From positions 62,001-126,000 of the forward strand of contig NZ_QMEY01000003.1 of NCBI RefSeq assembly GCF_003315795.1: 64,000 nt of DNA. Direction: 5' to 3'. The position numbers were made by a program, and so were the translations under genes. The notes under the pieces are model-generated. The model had not been told where the DNA came from. It was given only the letters and a program-made list of their open reading frames with translations, and ran no database searches. This DNA is from Spongiactinospora rosea (GTDB lineage: Bacteria > Actinomycetota > Actinomycetes > Streptosporangiales > Streptosporangiaceae). Of the stretch, positions 12,189-19,333 are shown piece by piece (within the stretch, counting starts at the first letter, position 1; each line of letters begins with the position of its first letter).

Positions 12189-12369
12189 CCGCCCGATCGG
12201 CGCTCAACGTCATACGAACGAACAACTGAACATACCGGCAGGAATGCCTCTACCCATGAGCCGGGCGAGCCCGGCGCGGGCCCCGCGGGAGCGTTTCTTG
12301 ATCACCGCAATTCCGGCGGGATAACCCCCAGGGGTGTTCACCCGGGACATAACACCGCAAACTAAATGA

Positions 12370-13743
12370 ATGGAGGCGCGGCCCTCGGTTGACGACGCCG
12401 CGCTCGGGCGCGAGGCACTCTCCGTGCTCGACGCGAACTGGACGGGAGTGGCCACCGTGCCCGCCCCCGGGCTCTATCCGCACCAGTGGAGCCTCGACTC
12501 CGCCTTCGTGGCGATAGGGCTGGCCAGGACCAATTCCGAGCGGGCCAAGGCCGAACTGGCCGGGCTGCTCGGTGGCCAGTGGCGGACCGGCATGGTCCCG
12601 CACATCCTCTTCCGCACGGCAGGCGGCTACTTCCCCGGGCCCTCGGTCTGGCGTTCCCACGAGCACGCCGCCGCGCCGCGCCACGTGGCCACCTCGGGGC
12701 TGACCCAGCCGCCGCTCCAGGCCCTGGCGGCCTGGTGGATCTGGCGGTACGCGACCGAGCGCGAGGCGGCGGACGCGTTCGTGCGGCGGGTCTACCCGTC
12801 GCTGGTGGCCCAGCACCGCTACCTGGAGACGGCCCGCGACCTCGGCGGGGCCGGGCTGGCGGCGATCGTCCACCCGTGGGAGTCGGGGATGGACGACAGC
12901 CCGCTGTGGGACGCGCCGCTCGCCGCGCTGCCCGCCGTCCGGTACGCCTACCACCGCGAACTCCTGCCGGGCAGGCACCCCGACAACCACCACGACCGGT
13001 ACGTGTCGCTGGCCCTCGGCTACCGCGACTCCGGATACGACACCGCCTACCTGCACCAGGAGCACCCGTTCGCGATCGAGGACCCGATGTTCAACGGGAT
13101 CTGGCTGGCCTCCTGCGAGGCGCTGGCCGAACTGGCGCCGGTGGCGGGCGCCGACCCGCGTCCGCAGCGGGAGGCGGCCGAACGCATCAGGACGGCCATG
13201 ACGGCACGCCTGTGGGACCCCTGGGACGGCCTGTACTACGCCAGGGACCTCCGGGCGGGGGAGCCGATACCGATGGCCTCGGTGGGGTCCTTCACGCCGC
13301 TCGTGGACCCGTACCTGCCCACGGACCGCGTGCGGACCCTGGTGACCGCGCTGGAGTCGGGCAGGTTCATGGGCGCGGCCGGATACCCGGTGCCCAGCGT
13401 CGACATCCGGTCCGCGCAGTTCGACCGCTCCCGCTACTGGCGCGGCCCCTCGTGGGTGAACACCAACTGGCTGCTGCGGCACGCGGCGATCGGGCACGGC
13501 CTGGTCGACCTGGCCCAGGCATTGGCGGCCTGCACGCTGCGCCTGGTACGCCAGGCGGGCTTTCGCGAGTGCTTCGACCCCTTCGACGGCAGCGGCCGGG
13601 GCTGCCGCGACTTCTCCTGGTCGGCCGCCCTGACCTTGGACCTGCTGGCCGACGCCGAGCCGCCGGAGCCCGGCGCGCGGCCCGAGGCCGGGCCCCAGGC
13701 CGGATCGGGGTCGCGGGCACGGCCGGGTACTTTTGGGGCATGA
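12370..13743 (+). CDS. GH63-type (MGH1-like) glycoside hydrolase, mannosylglycerate hydrolase-like
   Basis: A 457-aa (alpha/alpha)6-barrel protein of the mannosylglycerate/glucosylglycerate hydrolase branch of GH63. Visible family features are YPHQWSLDSAFVAIGLA (substrate-site Asp), HPWESGMDDSPLWD, RYWRGPSWVNTNWLL, and ECFDPFDGSG followed by DFSWSAALTLDLL (putative catalytic Glu). There is no signal peptide, so it acts in the cytoplasm on a compatible-solute type glycoside or an alpha-glucoside. No mannosylglycerate synthase is nearby, so the true substrate is uncertain. A Gly/Ala/Pro-rich tail ends in a 4-bp ATGA overlap with the next gene, implying co-transcription. Confidence 0.75.
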   Translation: MEARPSVDDAALGREALSVLDANWTGVATVPAPGLYPHQWSLDSAFVAIGLARTNSERAKAELAGLLGGQWRTGMVPHILFRTAGGYFPGPSVWRSHEHAAAPRHVATSGLTQPPLQALAAWWIWRYATEREAADAFVRRVYPSLVAQHRYLETARDLGGAGLAAIVHPWESGMDDSPLWDAPLAALPAVRYAYHRELLPGRHPDNHHDRYVSLALGYRDSGYDTAYLHQEHPFAIEDPMFNGIWLASCEALAELAPVAGADPRPQREAAERIRTAMTARLWDPWDGLYYARDLRAGEPIPMASVGSFTPLVDPYLPTDRVRTLVTALESGRFMGAAGYPVPSVDIRSAQFDRSRYWRGPSWVNTNWLLRHAAIGHGLVDLAQALAACTLRLVRQAGFRECFDPFDGSGRGCRDFSWSAALTLDLLADAEPPEPGARPEAGPQAGSGSRARPGTFGA

Positions 13744-14228
13744 GGTTCCCCATCGGCTCGCGCCGCCTGCCGCCCGGCGTCGAGGTCGATCCCCGCGACC
13801 GCGTACTCGCGCACGCCGAGACCGCAGGCGCCGACGGGCACGATGACGGGCACGTGGTGGCCACCGACCGCGCGCTCTACCTGCCCGGCGGCACCCGCCT
13901 GCCCTGGTATCTCATCGACCGGGGCGAGTGGGACGAGGAGGGGCTGCGCCTGCTCACCACCGACGGCGCCAGGCACGTGATCCGGGTGCCCGAGCCCGGC
14001 CGCCTGCCCGACGTCGTCAGGGAGCGGGTGACCTGGTCGATCCTGGTCAGCAGGCACGTGGAGCTGCCCGGCCGCGGCGGTGTCCGGCTGGTCGCCCGCC
14101 GGGTGCCCGACCAGGAGCAGCCGGCCTGGGAGTTCGTCTTCGACGAAGGGCTCGACCCCGACGACCCGGGCCTGCGGGCGCTCGCCGAGCAGGCGCTGGA
14201 GAGCCTGCGCCGCAGCTACGGCATCTGA
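13740..14228 (+). CDS. Conserved actinobacterial protein of unknown function
   Basis: A 162-aa soluble protein whose ATG overlaps the stop of the upstream glycosidase gene (ATGA). It starts with PPGVEVDPRDRVLAHAET, then VVATDRALYLPGG and LPWYLIDRGEWDEEGLRLL, a beta-rich pattern like PH-type or GRAM-like folds. No catalytic motif is recognisable. The last helix, EQALESLRRSYG, overlaps the convergent YtxH-like gene by 13 bp. The function is unknown; coupling to the glycosidase is the only clue. Confidence 0.75.
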   Translation: MRFPIGSRRLPPGVEVDPRDRVLAHAETAGADGHDDGHVVATDRALYLPGGTRLPWYLIDRGEWDEEGLRLLTTDGARHVIRVPEPGRLPDVVRERVTWSILVSRHVELPGRGGVRLVARRVPDQEQPAWEFVFDEGLDPDDPGLRALAEQALESLRRSYGI

Positions 14229-14527
14229 CCGCGGCGCGGGCCGCCGCGATTGACCGGGTGCGACTCCTGGTTCCAGACGTCGCTGGTGTCGTCCTCCTTG
14301 TGCAGGAACGGCACCCGGTCGCCGAGCACGTTCTCCGCCTTGCTCCTGGCCGCGCCCGCGGCCTGCGACACCCGCGCGCCGAACAGGCCCGCGGCCTCTT
14401 GGACCGCGGGGCTGTCCACCACCCGCTGCGCGGTCCGCTTGATCTGCTCATAACGCTCTCGCCCGGCCCGGCTGCCCAGGACGTATCCCACGGCCAGACC
14501 GATGGCGAACGTCGCCCGGTAACGCAC
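14216..14527 (-). CDS. YtxH-like small membrane protein
   Basis: A 103-aa protein starting MRYRATFAIGLAVGYVLGSR, one N-terminal membrane segment rich in Gly, followed by AGRERYEQIKRTAQRVV and an amphipathic Ala-rich helix with an acidic/polar C-terminus. This matches the YtxH-like group common in actinomycetes. GTG 14527 is preferred to GTG 14536 because GGAGG lies 8 nt before it and directly abuts the other. It overlaps the convergent gene by 13 bp. The molecular role is unknown. Confidence 0.7.
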   Translation of the reverse strand: MRYRATFAIGLAVGYVLGSRAGRERYEQIKRTAQRVVDSPAVQEAAGLFGARVSQAAGAARSKAENVLGDRVPFLHKEDDTSDVWNQESHPVNRGGPRRGQMP

Positions 14528-14686
14528 CTTTCCCACCTCCGCCTGTCGTAGATCCCCCGCTACCCCGCTATCGCGCTCCTACCCCGCCGGACGGTTGGAG
14601 CACGCACCCGCGGATGTGCGCTAATCTAGACCCGCGCGCTGCGGACGGAGCCGAAAGGCCCGGCAGATCCGCAAGTGCGTGTGCGG

Positions 14687-14759
14687 TCCCGCGTAGCTCA
14701 ATCGGCAGAGCGTCCGGCTGTTAACCGGCAGGTTACAGGTTCGAGTCCTGTCGCGGGAG
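14687..14759 (+). tRNA. tRNA-Asn (GTT)
   Basis: The cloverleaf folds from TCCCGCG (14687-14693) pairing with CGCGGGA (14752-14758). The D-arm contains GCTCAATCGGCAGAGC, the anticodon loop CTGTTAA carries GTT, and the T-arm contains GGTTCGAGTCC. The discriminator is G14759 and CCA is encoded at 14760-14762. A strong terminator hairpin follows directly. Confidence 0.97.
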
Positions 14760-14767
14760 CCACCAGG

Positions 14768-14800
14768 AAGGCCCCCGGGGTGCCATCCCCGGGGGCCTTT
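14768..14800 (+). terminator. Rho-independent terminator after tRNA-Asn
   Basis: AAGGCCCCCGGGG (14768-14780) pairs perfectly with CCCCGGGGGCCTT (14787-14799) around a 6-nt loop, followed by T. It is symmetric enough also to end transcription from galK, which converges from the other side. Confidence 0.85.
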
Positions 14801-14816
14801 CGCATACGCGGATGGT

Positions 14817-15938
14817 TCAGGCCAGGCGGCGGGCCCCGGCCGAGGGCGTCGCGGGCAGGAACCGCGGGGCGGCCCAGCCGCGCTCGCCGTACGCGGCGGC
14901 CACGGCGTCCTGAACGGCCTGCAGCCGGGCGGTCGGCACCAGGGCGATGACCGAGCCGCCGAAGCCGCCTCCGGTCATTCTGGCCCCGCGCGCGCCACCG
15001 CGCACGGCCGCCTCCACCGCCACGTCCAGCTCGGCGCAGGAGACCTCGTACTGGTCGCGCAGCGACAGGTGCGAGGCGTTCAGCAGCGCGCCGACCTGCT
15101 CGACCGCCCCGGCCCGGAGCAGCCCTACGACGGCCTCCACCCGGTGGATCTCCGTCACGACGTGCTGGACCCTGGCCCGCTCGTCGCCGCCGAGCGTGCC
15201 CAGCGCCGCCGCGAGGTCGCTCACGTCGCGCAGCGCCTCGACGCCGAGCCGCTTGGCGGCGCTCTCGCAGTCGGCCCGCCGCCGCGCGTACTGGCCGTCG
15301 GCCAGCTCGTGGTGGACGCCGGTGTCGATGATCAGCAACGTCAGGTCGTGCGCGGCCACGTCCAGCGGGATCGTCCGGCCGCCCAGGCTCCGGCAGTCCA
15401 GGAACAGCGCGCGGCCCTCCTCGCCGAGCGCGGAGGCGGCCTGGTCCATGATCCCGCAGGGCATGCCGACGAAGTCGTTCTCCGCCCGCCGCGCGGCCAC
15501 CGCCAGGTCCATCCGGCCCAGCCCGAGGGCGTAGAGGTCGTTCAGGGCGAAGGCCACCGCGACCTCCAGCGCGGCGCTGGAGGACAGCCCGGCCCCGGCC
15601 GGGACGTCGCCGTCGATCACGATGTCGGCCCCGCCCACGGCGTGCCCGGCGGCGCGCAGCGCCCAGAACACGCCCGCCGGATAGCGCGCCCACCCCGCGG
15701 CCTGCGAAAGGGCGTCCAGTGTGACCGGTTCGGCGCCGGCCTGGAGGGACAGCAGCCGCACTGCCGCGTCGTCGCGGCGGGAGGCGGCCACGTTCACCCC
15801 CCACGGCAGCGCGAAGGGCAGCACCAGGCCGTCGTTGTAGTCGGTGTGCTCGCCGATCAGGTTGACCCTGCCGGGCGCGTGCCAGACGCCCTCGGGGGCC
15901 GTGCCGTACGCATCGCGGAAGGCTTCGACAACGCGCAT
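14817..15938 (-). CDS. galK: Galactokinase
   Basis: A 373-aa GHMP-family kinase that phosphorylates galactose at C1, the first committed Leloir step. The signature GRVNLIGEHTDYNDG spans residues 23-37, the ATP-binding motif PAGAGLSSSAALE is at 113-125, and GARMTGGGFGGSVIAL is near the C-terminus. ATG 15938 is chosen over ATG 15956, 18 nt upstream, because the latter (ATGGAGGAG) contains the GGAGGAG ribosome binding site for the inner start. galT and galE are not adjacent. It may use galactose released by the GH36 and GH4 enzymes encoded 13-16 kb away. Confidence 0.94.
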   Translation of the reverse strand: MRVVEAFRDAYGTAPEGVWHAPGRVNLIGEHTDYNDGLVLPFALPWGVNVAASRRDDAAVRLLSLQAGAEPVTLDALSQAAGWARYPAGVFWALRAAGHAVGGADIVIDGDVPAGAGLSSSAALEVAVAFALNDLYALGLGRMDLAVAARRAENDFVGMPCGIMDQAASALGEEGRALFLDCRSLGGRTIPLDVAAHDLTLLIIDTGVHHELADGQYARRRADCESAAKRLGVEALRDVSDLAAALGTLGGDERARVQHVVTEIHRVEAVVGLLRAGAVEQVGALLNASHLSLRDQYEVSCAELDVAVEAAVRGGARGARMTGGGFGGSVIALVPTARLQAVQDAVAAAYGERGWAAPRFLPATPSAGARRLA

Positions 15939-15987
15939 GGGCGCACACTCCTCCATGTCAGGGAAACCTGACGTAGGTTAGCGTGCC

Positions 15988-16917
15988 GTGGACATCACCC
16001 CGCTGACCAGCGTCGCCGACGAACGGCTTGGTGGCGTGCGGCTGTCGCTCAAGCGCGACGACCTGATCGACCCGGAGATCATCGGCAACAAGTGGCGCAA
16101 ACTCCGGCACAACCTCGCCGGGCTGCGCCCCGGCCGCCCGCTGCTCACCTTCGGCGGGGCCTACTCCGGGCACCTCCGCGCGGTCGCCGCCGCGGGGCGG
16201 CGGCTCGGCGTGCCGACGATCGGCGTGGTCAGGGGCGAGGAACGGCTGCCGCTGAACCCCTCGCTGGGCCTGGCCGCGACCTACGGCATGCGGCTGCGGT
16301 ACCTGGACCGCACGACCTACCGGGCCAAGCACACCCCCGAGGTGATCGCCGCGCTGCGCGCCGAACTCGGCGACTTCCACCTGATCCCCGAGGGCGGCAG
16401 CAACGCGGCCGGGGTCCGGGGCTGCGCCGAGCTGCCCGCCGAGATCACCACCGGCTACGACGTCATCTGCTGCCCGGTGGGCACCGGCGGCACGCTCGCC
16501 GGGATCGCGGCGGGCCTGCCGCCGGGCCGTCGCGCGCTCGGCTTCGCCGTGCTCAGGGGCGCGGCGTACCTGGCGGGCGAGGTGACCCGGTTGCAGCGCG
16601 AGGCGTACGGCGAGCCGACCGCCAACTGGGAGCTCGACCTGGGCCACCACTTCGGCGGCTACGCCAGGGTGCCGCCCGAGCTGGAGGCGTTCGCGGCCGG
16701 TTTCGAGGACCGCCACGGGCTGGAGGTCGAGCGGATCTACGTGGCCAAGATGCTGTACGGGATCTACGCGCGGGCCCGCGCCGGGCGTTTCCCGCCCGGC
16801 GCGCGGGTGGTCGCGGTGATCACCGGAAGGCGCTCGCTGCCTCAGCCCTCCACACCGGTCGCCCCGTGCGAGGCGCCCACCGGCTTGGACTCGGGCGATC
16901 CGCGCTGCCGCAGGTAG
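15988..16917 (+). CDS. PLP-dependent D-cysteine desulfhydrase / ACC deaminase family protein
   Basis: A 309-aa fold-type II PLP enzyme with Schiff-base Lys35 in IIGNKWRKL and the nucleotide-like glycine loop VGTGGTLAGIAAGL around residues 165-178. FGGAYSGHLRAVAAAGR corresponds to the substrate Ser/Asn loop, although the canonical N-H-x-R is changed to G-H-L-R. Members are often annotated ACC deaminase, but most bacterial ones act on D-cysteine or similar amino acids. The start is GTG 15988. The last 25 codons run antisense through the 3' end of the convergent DUF6766 gene, so the C-terminal tail is probably not conserved. Confidence 0.85.
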   Translation: MDITPLTSVADERLGGVRLSLKRDDLIDPEIIGNKWRKLRHNLAGLRPGRPLLTFGGAYSGHLRAVAAAGRRLGVPTIGVVRGEERLPLNPSLGLAATYGMRLRYLDRTTYRAKHTPEVIAALRAELGDFHLIPEGGSNAAGVRGCAELPAEITTGYDVICCPVGTGGTLAGIAAGLPPGRRALGFAVLRGAAYLAGEVTRLQREAYGEPTANWELDLGHHFGGYARVPPELEAFAAGFEDRHGLEVERIYVAKMLYGIYARARAGRFPPGARVVAVITGRRSLPQPSTPVAPCEAPTGLDSGDPRCRR

Positions 16918-17525
16918 ATCGACAGCGCCACCATCGAGGCGACCGCCAGCATCTCCGACTGCCAGTTCTGCAGCGTGCGGTTCCAGAACTCCGGCGCCAG
17001 GAGGTAGGAGCCCCAGTCCACCGGGTCGCTGAGCTGACTGAGCCGTTCCCGGTTGTAGGCGGCCATCCCCGCGACCGACTGGCCCAGCCAGGACAGCGCG
17101 AAGATCACGCCCATCACGAGGCCGAGGGAGTTGGCGTACAGCACGTGCGCGAGCCCGCGCGAGCGGGCGAACCACGGGGAGTGCTCGTCGGCGAACCCGC
17201 CGACCCCCTGCTCCTTGTCGGACTCCCTGCCCTCCTGGCCGGGCGGCTTGGACTCCGGCGACCCGCGCTGCACCAGCCACACGGTGACCAGGATGTACAA
17301 GAGGAACTGGAGGTATTCCGACTGCCAGTTCTCCGCCACGTCCACCGCGTATTCGGAGGAGGTCACGTACGCGATGAAGGAGATCGACTCGCCGCCGCCG
17401 GCGATCTGCCGCTCGTTGTAGTCGGCCGCGCCCGCGAACGCCTGGCCGACCAGCGAGGCGAGGAAGGCCAGCAGGAAGAACAGGGCGAGCGCGTTGTCCC
17501 GGAGGAAGTGGAAGAAACGGTTCAT
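16842..17525 (-). CDS. DUF6766-type four-helix membrane protein with internal duplication
   Basis: A 227-aa membrane protein made of two similar halves. Each half has a hydrophobic helix ending in VGQAFAG or LGQSVAG, a tyrosine/Asn loop (ADYNERQ or AAYNRER), an amphipathic NWQSE motif, a second helix, and the cytoplasmic motif QRGSPESKP. The conserved NWQSE and RGSPESKP in both halves indicate an ancient gene duplication within the family. The start is ATG 17525, 10 nt after the stop of a 27-aa peptide gene, behind GGGGCGG. The function is unknown. Confidence 0.8.
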   Translation of the reverse strand: MNRFFHFLRDNALALFFLLAFLASLVGQAFAGAADYNERQIAGGGESISFIAYVTSSEYAVDVAENWQSEYLQFLLYILVTVWLVQRGSPESKPPGQEGRESDKEQGVGGFADEHSPWFARSRGLAHVLYANSLGLVMGVIFALSWLGQSVAGMAAYNRERLSQLSDPVDWGSYLLAPEFWNRTLQNWQSEMLAVASMVALSIYLRQRGSPESKPVGASHGATGVEG

Positions 17526-17535
17526 CCGCCGCCCC

Positions 17536-17619
17536 TTACCTGTGGAGGAGCCCGGCGGCGAAGAAGCACGCCAGGCCCACGACGATGATCGTCAAGGTCG
17601 CGTAGAAGACGAATCGCAC
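17536..17619 (-). CDS. 27-aa single-pass membrane peptide
   Basis: GTG 17619 to TAA 17536 encodes MRFVFYATLTIIVVGLACFF followed by AAGLLHR, essentially one transmembrane helix with a positive residue at each end. GGAGG lies 9 nt upstream. The start is 4 nt after the stop of the lipoprotein-like gene, and the stop is 10 nt before the DUF6766 gene. This tight spacing on both sides argues for a real gene within a three-gene operon. A small accessory subunit of the membrane protein is possible but not shown. Confidence 0.6.
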   Translation of the reverse strand: MRFVFYATLTIIVVGLACFFAAGLLHR

Positions 17620-17623
17620 GGCC

Positions 17624-18016
17624 TCACGCCTCCACTTCGCAGTCGTAGGGGCCGGGCGGGTCGGGCCGGCAGCCCGCGCCCCTGACCAGCCAGCCCTTGG
17701 CGAATCTGTGCAGGAAGAGCGTGTCGGTGCTGAGCCGTACCTGGGCCTCGTCGCCCCACACCGCGACCTGCTTCACCGTGCCCTGGCCGGGCAGCCCGAG
17801 CCGCAGTACGGCCCGCGCGCAGCCGCCCTCCTCCTCGGCCAGCGACTCCGCCGCCTCCGGGGCGAGCAGCGCGCACGCCGCCGCGCCCTGCCCGCCGCGC
17901 ACCGCGTCCAGGAACCGGGCGGCGGCGGCCTGCGCGGGCCCCGCGCCCGCCGGAGCCGCGCACCCGCAGACGGACACCGCCAGCGCGGCGGCACACGCGA
18001 TCAGCGCCACTCTCAT
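17624..18016 (-). CDS. Small secreted protein, probable lipoprotein
   Basis: A 130-aa protein with a signal segment MRVALIACAAALAVSVCGC in which either Cys could be the lipidated residue. The mature part is a helical region (AARFLDAVRGGQGAAACALL) followed by a small beta domain (VAVWGDEAQVRLSTDTLFLH) and ends with a conserved-looking Cys pair (GCRPDPPGPYDCEVEA). This resembles the NTF2-like/DUF4878 lipoproteins of actinobacteria. It is the first gene of the operon with the 27-aa peptide and the DUF6766 membrane protein. Confidence 0.65.
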   Translation of the reverse strand: MRVALIACAAALAVSVCGCAAPAGAGPAQAAAARFLDAVRGGQGAAACALLAPEAAESLAEEEGGCARAVLRLGLPGQGTVKQVAVWGDEAQVRLSTDTLFLHRFAKGWLVRGAGCRPDPPGPYDCEVEA

Positions 18017-18108
18017 GGCGTGGCCCTACCCAGCGCGGCAGGGCTTATGGGTCAGGGCGAAAAGGGTGGTTTTGCCATGTTTCCCGGGAATCCGAGATCA
18101 TTGCCGGC

Positions 18109-19101
18109 ATGACGCTGTTCGATATGCCCCTCGCCGACCTGCGGGGCTTCATGCCGCCGCGCGCCGAACCCGAGCGGTTCGACGAGTTCTGGCAGCAGAC
18201 CCTTGAACAGGCCAGGGCGCATCCGCTGGACCCCGAACTGACCCCGCAATCGGGCCCCCTCGACCTGGTGGACGTCGCCGAAGTGCGCTTTTCCGGATAC
18301 GACGGACACCGCATCGGCGGATGGTTCATCAAGCCGCGGCACTCGGCCGGACCGCTGCCCTGCGTGGTGCGCTACCTGGGGTACAGCATGGGCCGGGGAC
18401 ACGCCCACGAGTGGCTGGCGTACCCGGCGGCCGGGTTCGCCACGCTGGTGATGGACACCCGGGGCCAGGGCGGCGGGTCGGGCGCCCCCGGATACACGCC
18501 CGACCCGGAAGGGAGCCGTTCGACGGAGGTCCCCGGCTTCCTCACCAGGGGCCTGTCCGCGCCGGAGGACTACTACTACCGCCGCGTCTACGTGGACGCG
18601 GTGCGCGCCGTGGAGGCCGCGGCCGTCCTGCCCGGCGTGGACGCCACGCGGATCGTCATCGCCGGTGGGAGCCAGGGCGGCGGCATCGGCCTCGCGGTGG
18701 CCGGGCTGGCGCCGGAGATGGTGATCGGCGCGCTGCTCGACGTACCGTCCCTGGCGTACATCCGGCGGGGGACGGAGATCAGCAACGTGGGCTCGCGCAT
18801 GGAGATCGTCGAGTACCTGCGCACGCACCGGCGCGACGTGGAGGAGGTCTTCGGCGTGCTCGGGTACTTCGACGGCATGCACTTCGCGGCCCGCGCCACC
18901 GCACCGGCCTGGTTCTCCGTCGCGCTGATGGACCAGATCTGCCCGCCCTCGACGGTGTTCGCGGCCTACAACCACTACGCGGGGCCGAAGGAGATCCGGG
19001 TCTGGCCCTACAACGGCCACGAGGGGGGCGGCGGCGAGCAGGAGGCGGAGAACCTGGCGGTGGCCCGCCGCCTCGCCTTCGGCGACCCGGCCGCACCCTG
19101 A
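18109..19101 (+). CDS. CE7-family acetyl esterase (acetylxylan esterase/cephalosporin-C deacetylase type)
   Basis: A 330-aa alpha/beta hydrolase. The nucleophile elbow is AGGSQGGGIG with Ser188. The oxyanion-side motif RYLGYSMGRG and VMDTRGQGGGSG are typical of CE7, and the acid and His are in ALMDQICPPSTVF and YNGHEGGGG near the end. Known members deacetylate acetylated sugars and cephalosporin C; there is no signal peptide, so it would act on imported acetylated oligosaccharides. The start is ATG 18109 with a weak ribosome binding site. Confidence 0.9.
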   Translation: MTLFDMPLADLRGFMPPRAEPERFDEFWQQTLEQARAHPLDPELTPQSGPLDLVDVAEVRFSGYDGHRIGGWFIKPRHSAGPLPCVVRYLGYSMGRGHAHEWLAYPAAGFATLVMDTRGQGGGSGAPGYTPDPEGSRSTEVPGFLTRGLSAPEDYYYRRVYVDAVRAVEAAAVLPGVDATRIVIAGGSQGGGIGLAVAGLAPEMVIGALLDVPSLAYIRRGTEISNVGSRMEIVEYLRTHRRDVEEVFGVLGYFDGMHFAARATAPAWFSVALMDQICPPSTVFAAYNHYAGPKEIRVWPYNGHEGGGGEQEAENLAVARRLAFGDPAAP

Positions 19102-19234
19102 GCGCCGGCCCCTGGGTTCACTGGGGCGGGAGACCGTGCGGGGTCCGCCCCCGGAGGTCCGGGCCTCCGGGTCACGCCGGCACGGGCCGCGGGCCGGCCG
19201 CTCCGGCCGGACCGCACACGATCTCCACCCCTTT

Positions 19235-19262
19235 TTGGAACTGCATCCCTTTCCGTTATGTA
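19235..19262 (+). promoter_or_regulatory. Putative promoter of the DHA2-type exporter
   Basis: TTGGAA (19235-19240) and TATGTA (19257-19262) are 16 bp apart in an unusually A/T-rich patch. The -10 lies inside an imperfect inverted repeat with TCCGT/ACGGA arms (19252-19269), which could be a TetR-type operator. No regulator is adjacent. Confidence 0.35.
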
Positions 19263-19333
19263 ATACGGAGGGTGGGTCAGGTGGGGATTCACCCCGTTGT
19301 CATGGAGGTCGCGGCAGGGTAGGAGTTGACCTC

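Noticed and set aside
14687..14800. tRNA-Asn as an integration site for a mobile element
   Set aside because: No integrase gene and no second copy of the tRNA 3' end were seen in the window; the downstream genes are ordinary.
19272..19322. 16-aa leader ORF (MGQVGIHPVVMEVAAG) before the DHA2 exporter, ending in the exporter's ribosome binding site
   Set aside because: Start lies directly against GGAGG with no spacing and there is no attenuator hairpin; suggestive of translational coupling but too weak to call.
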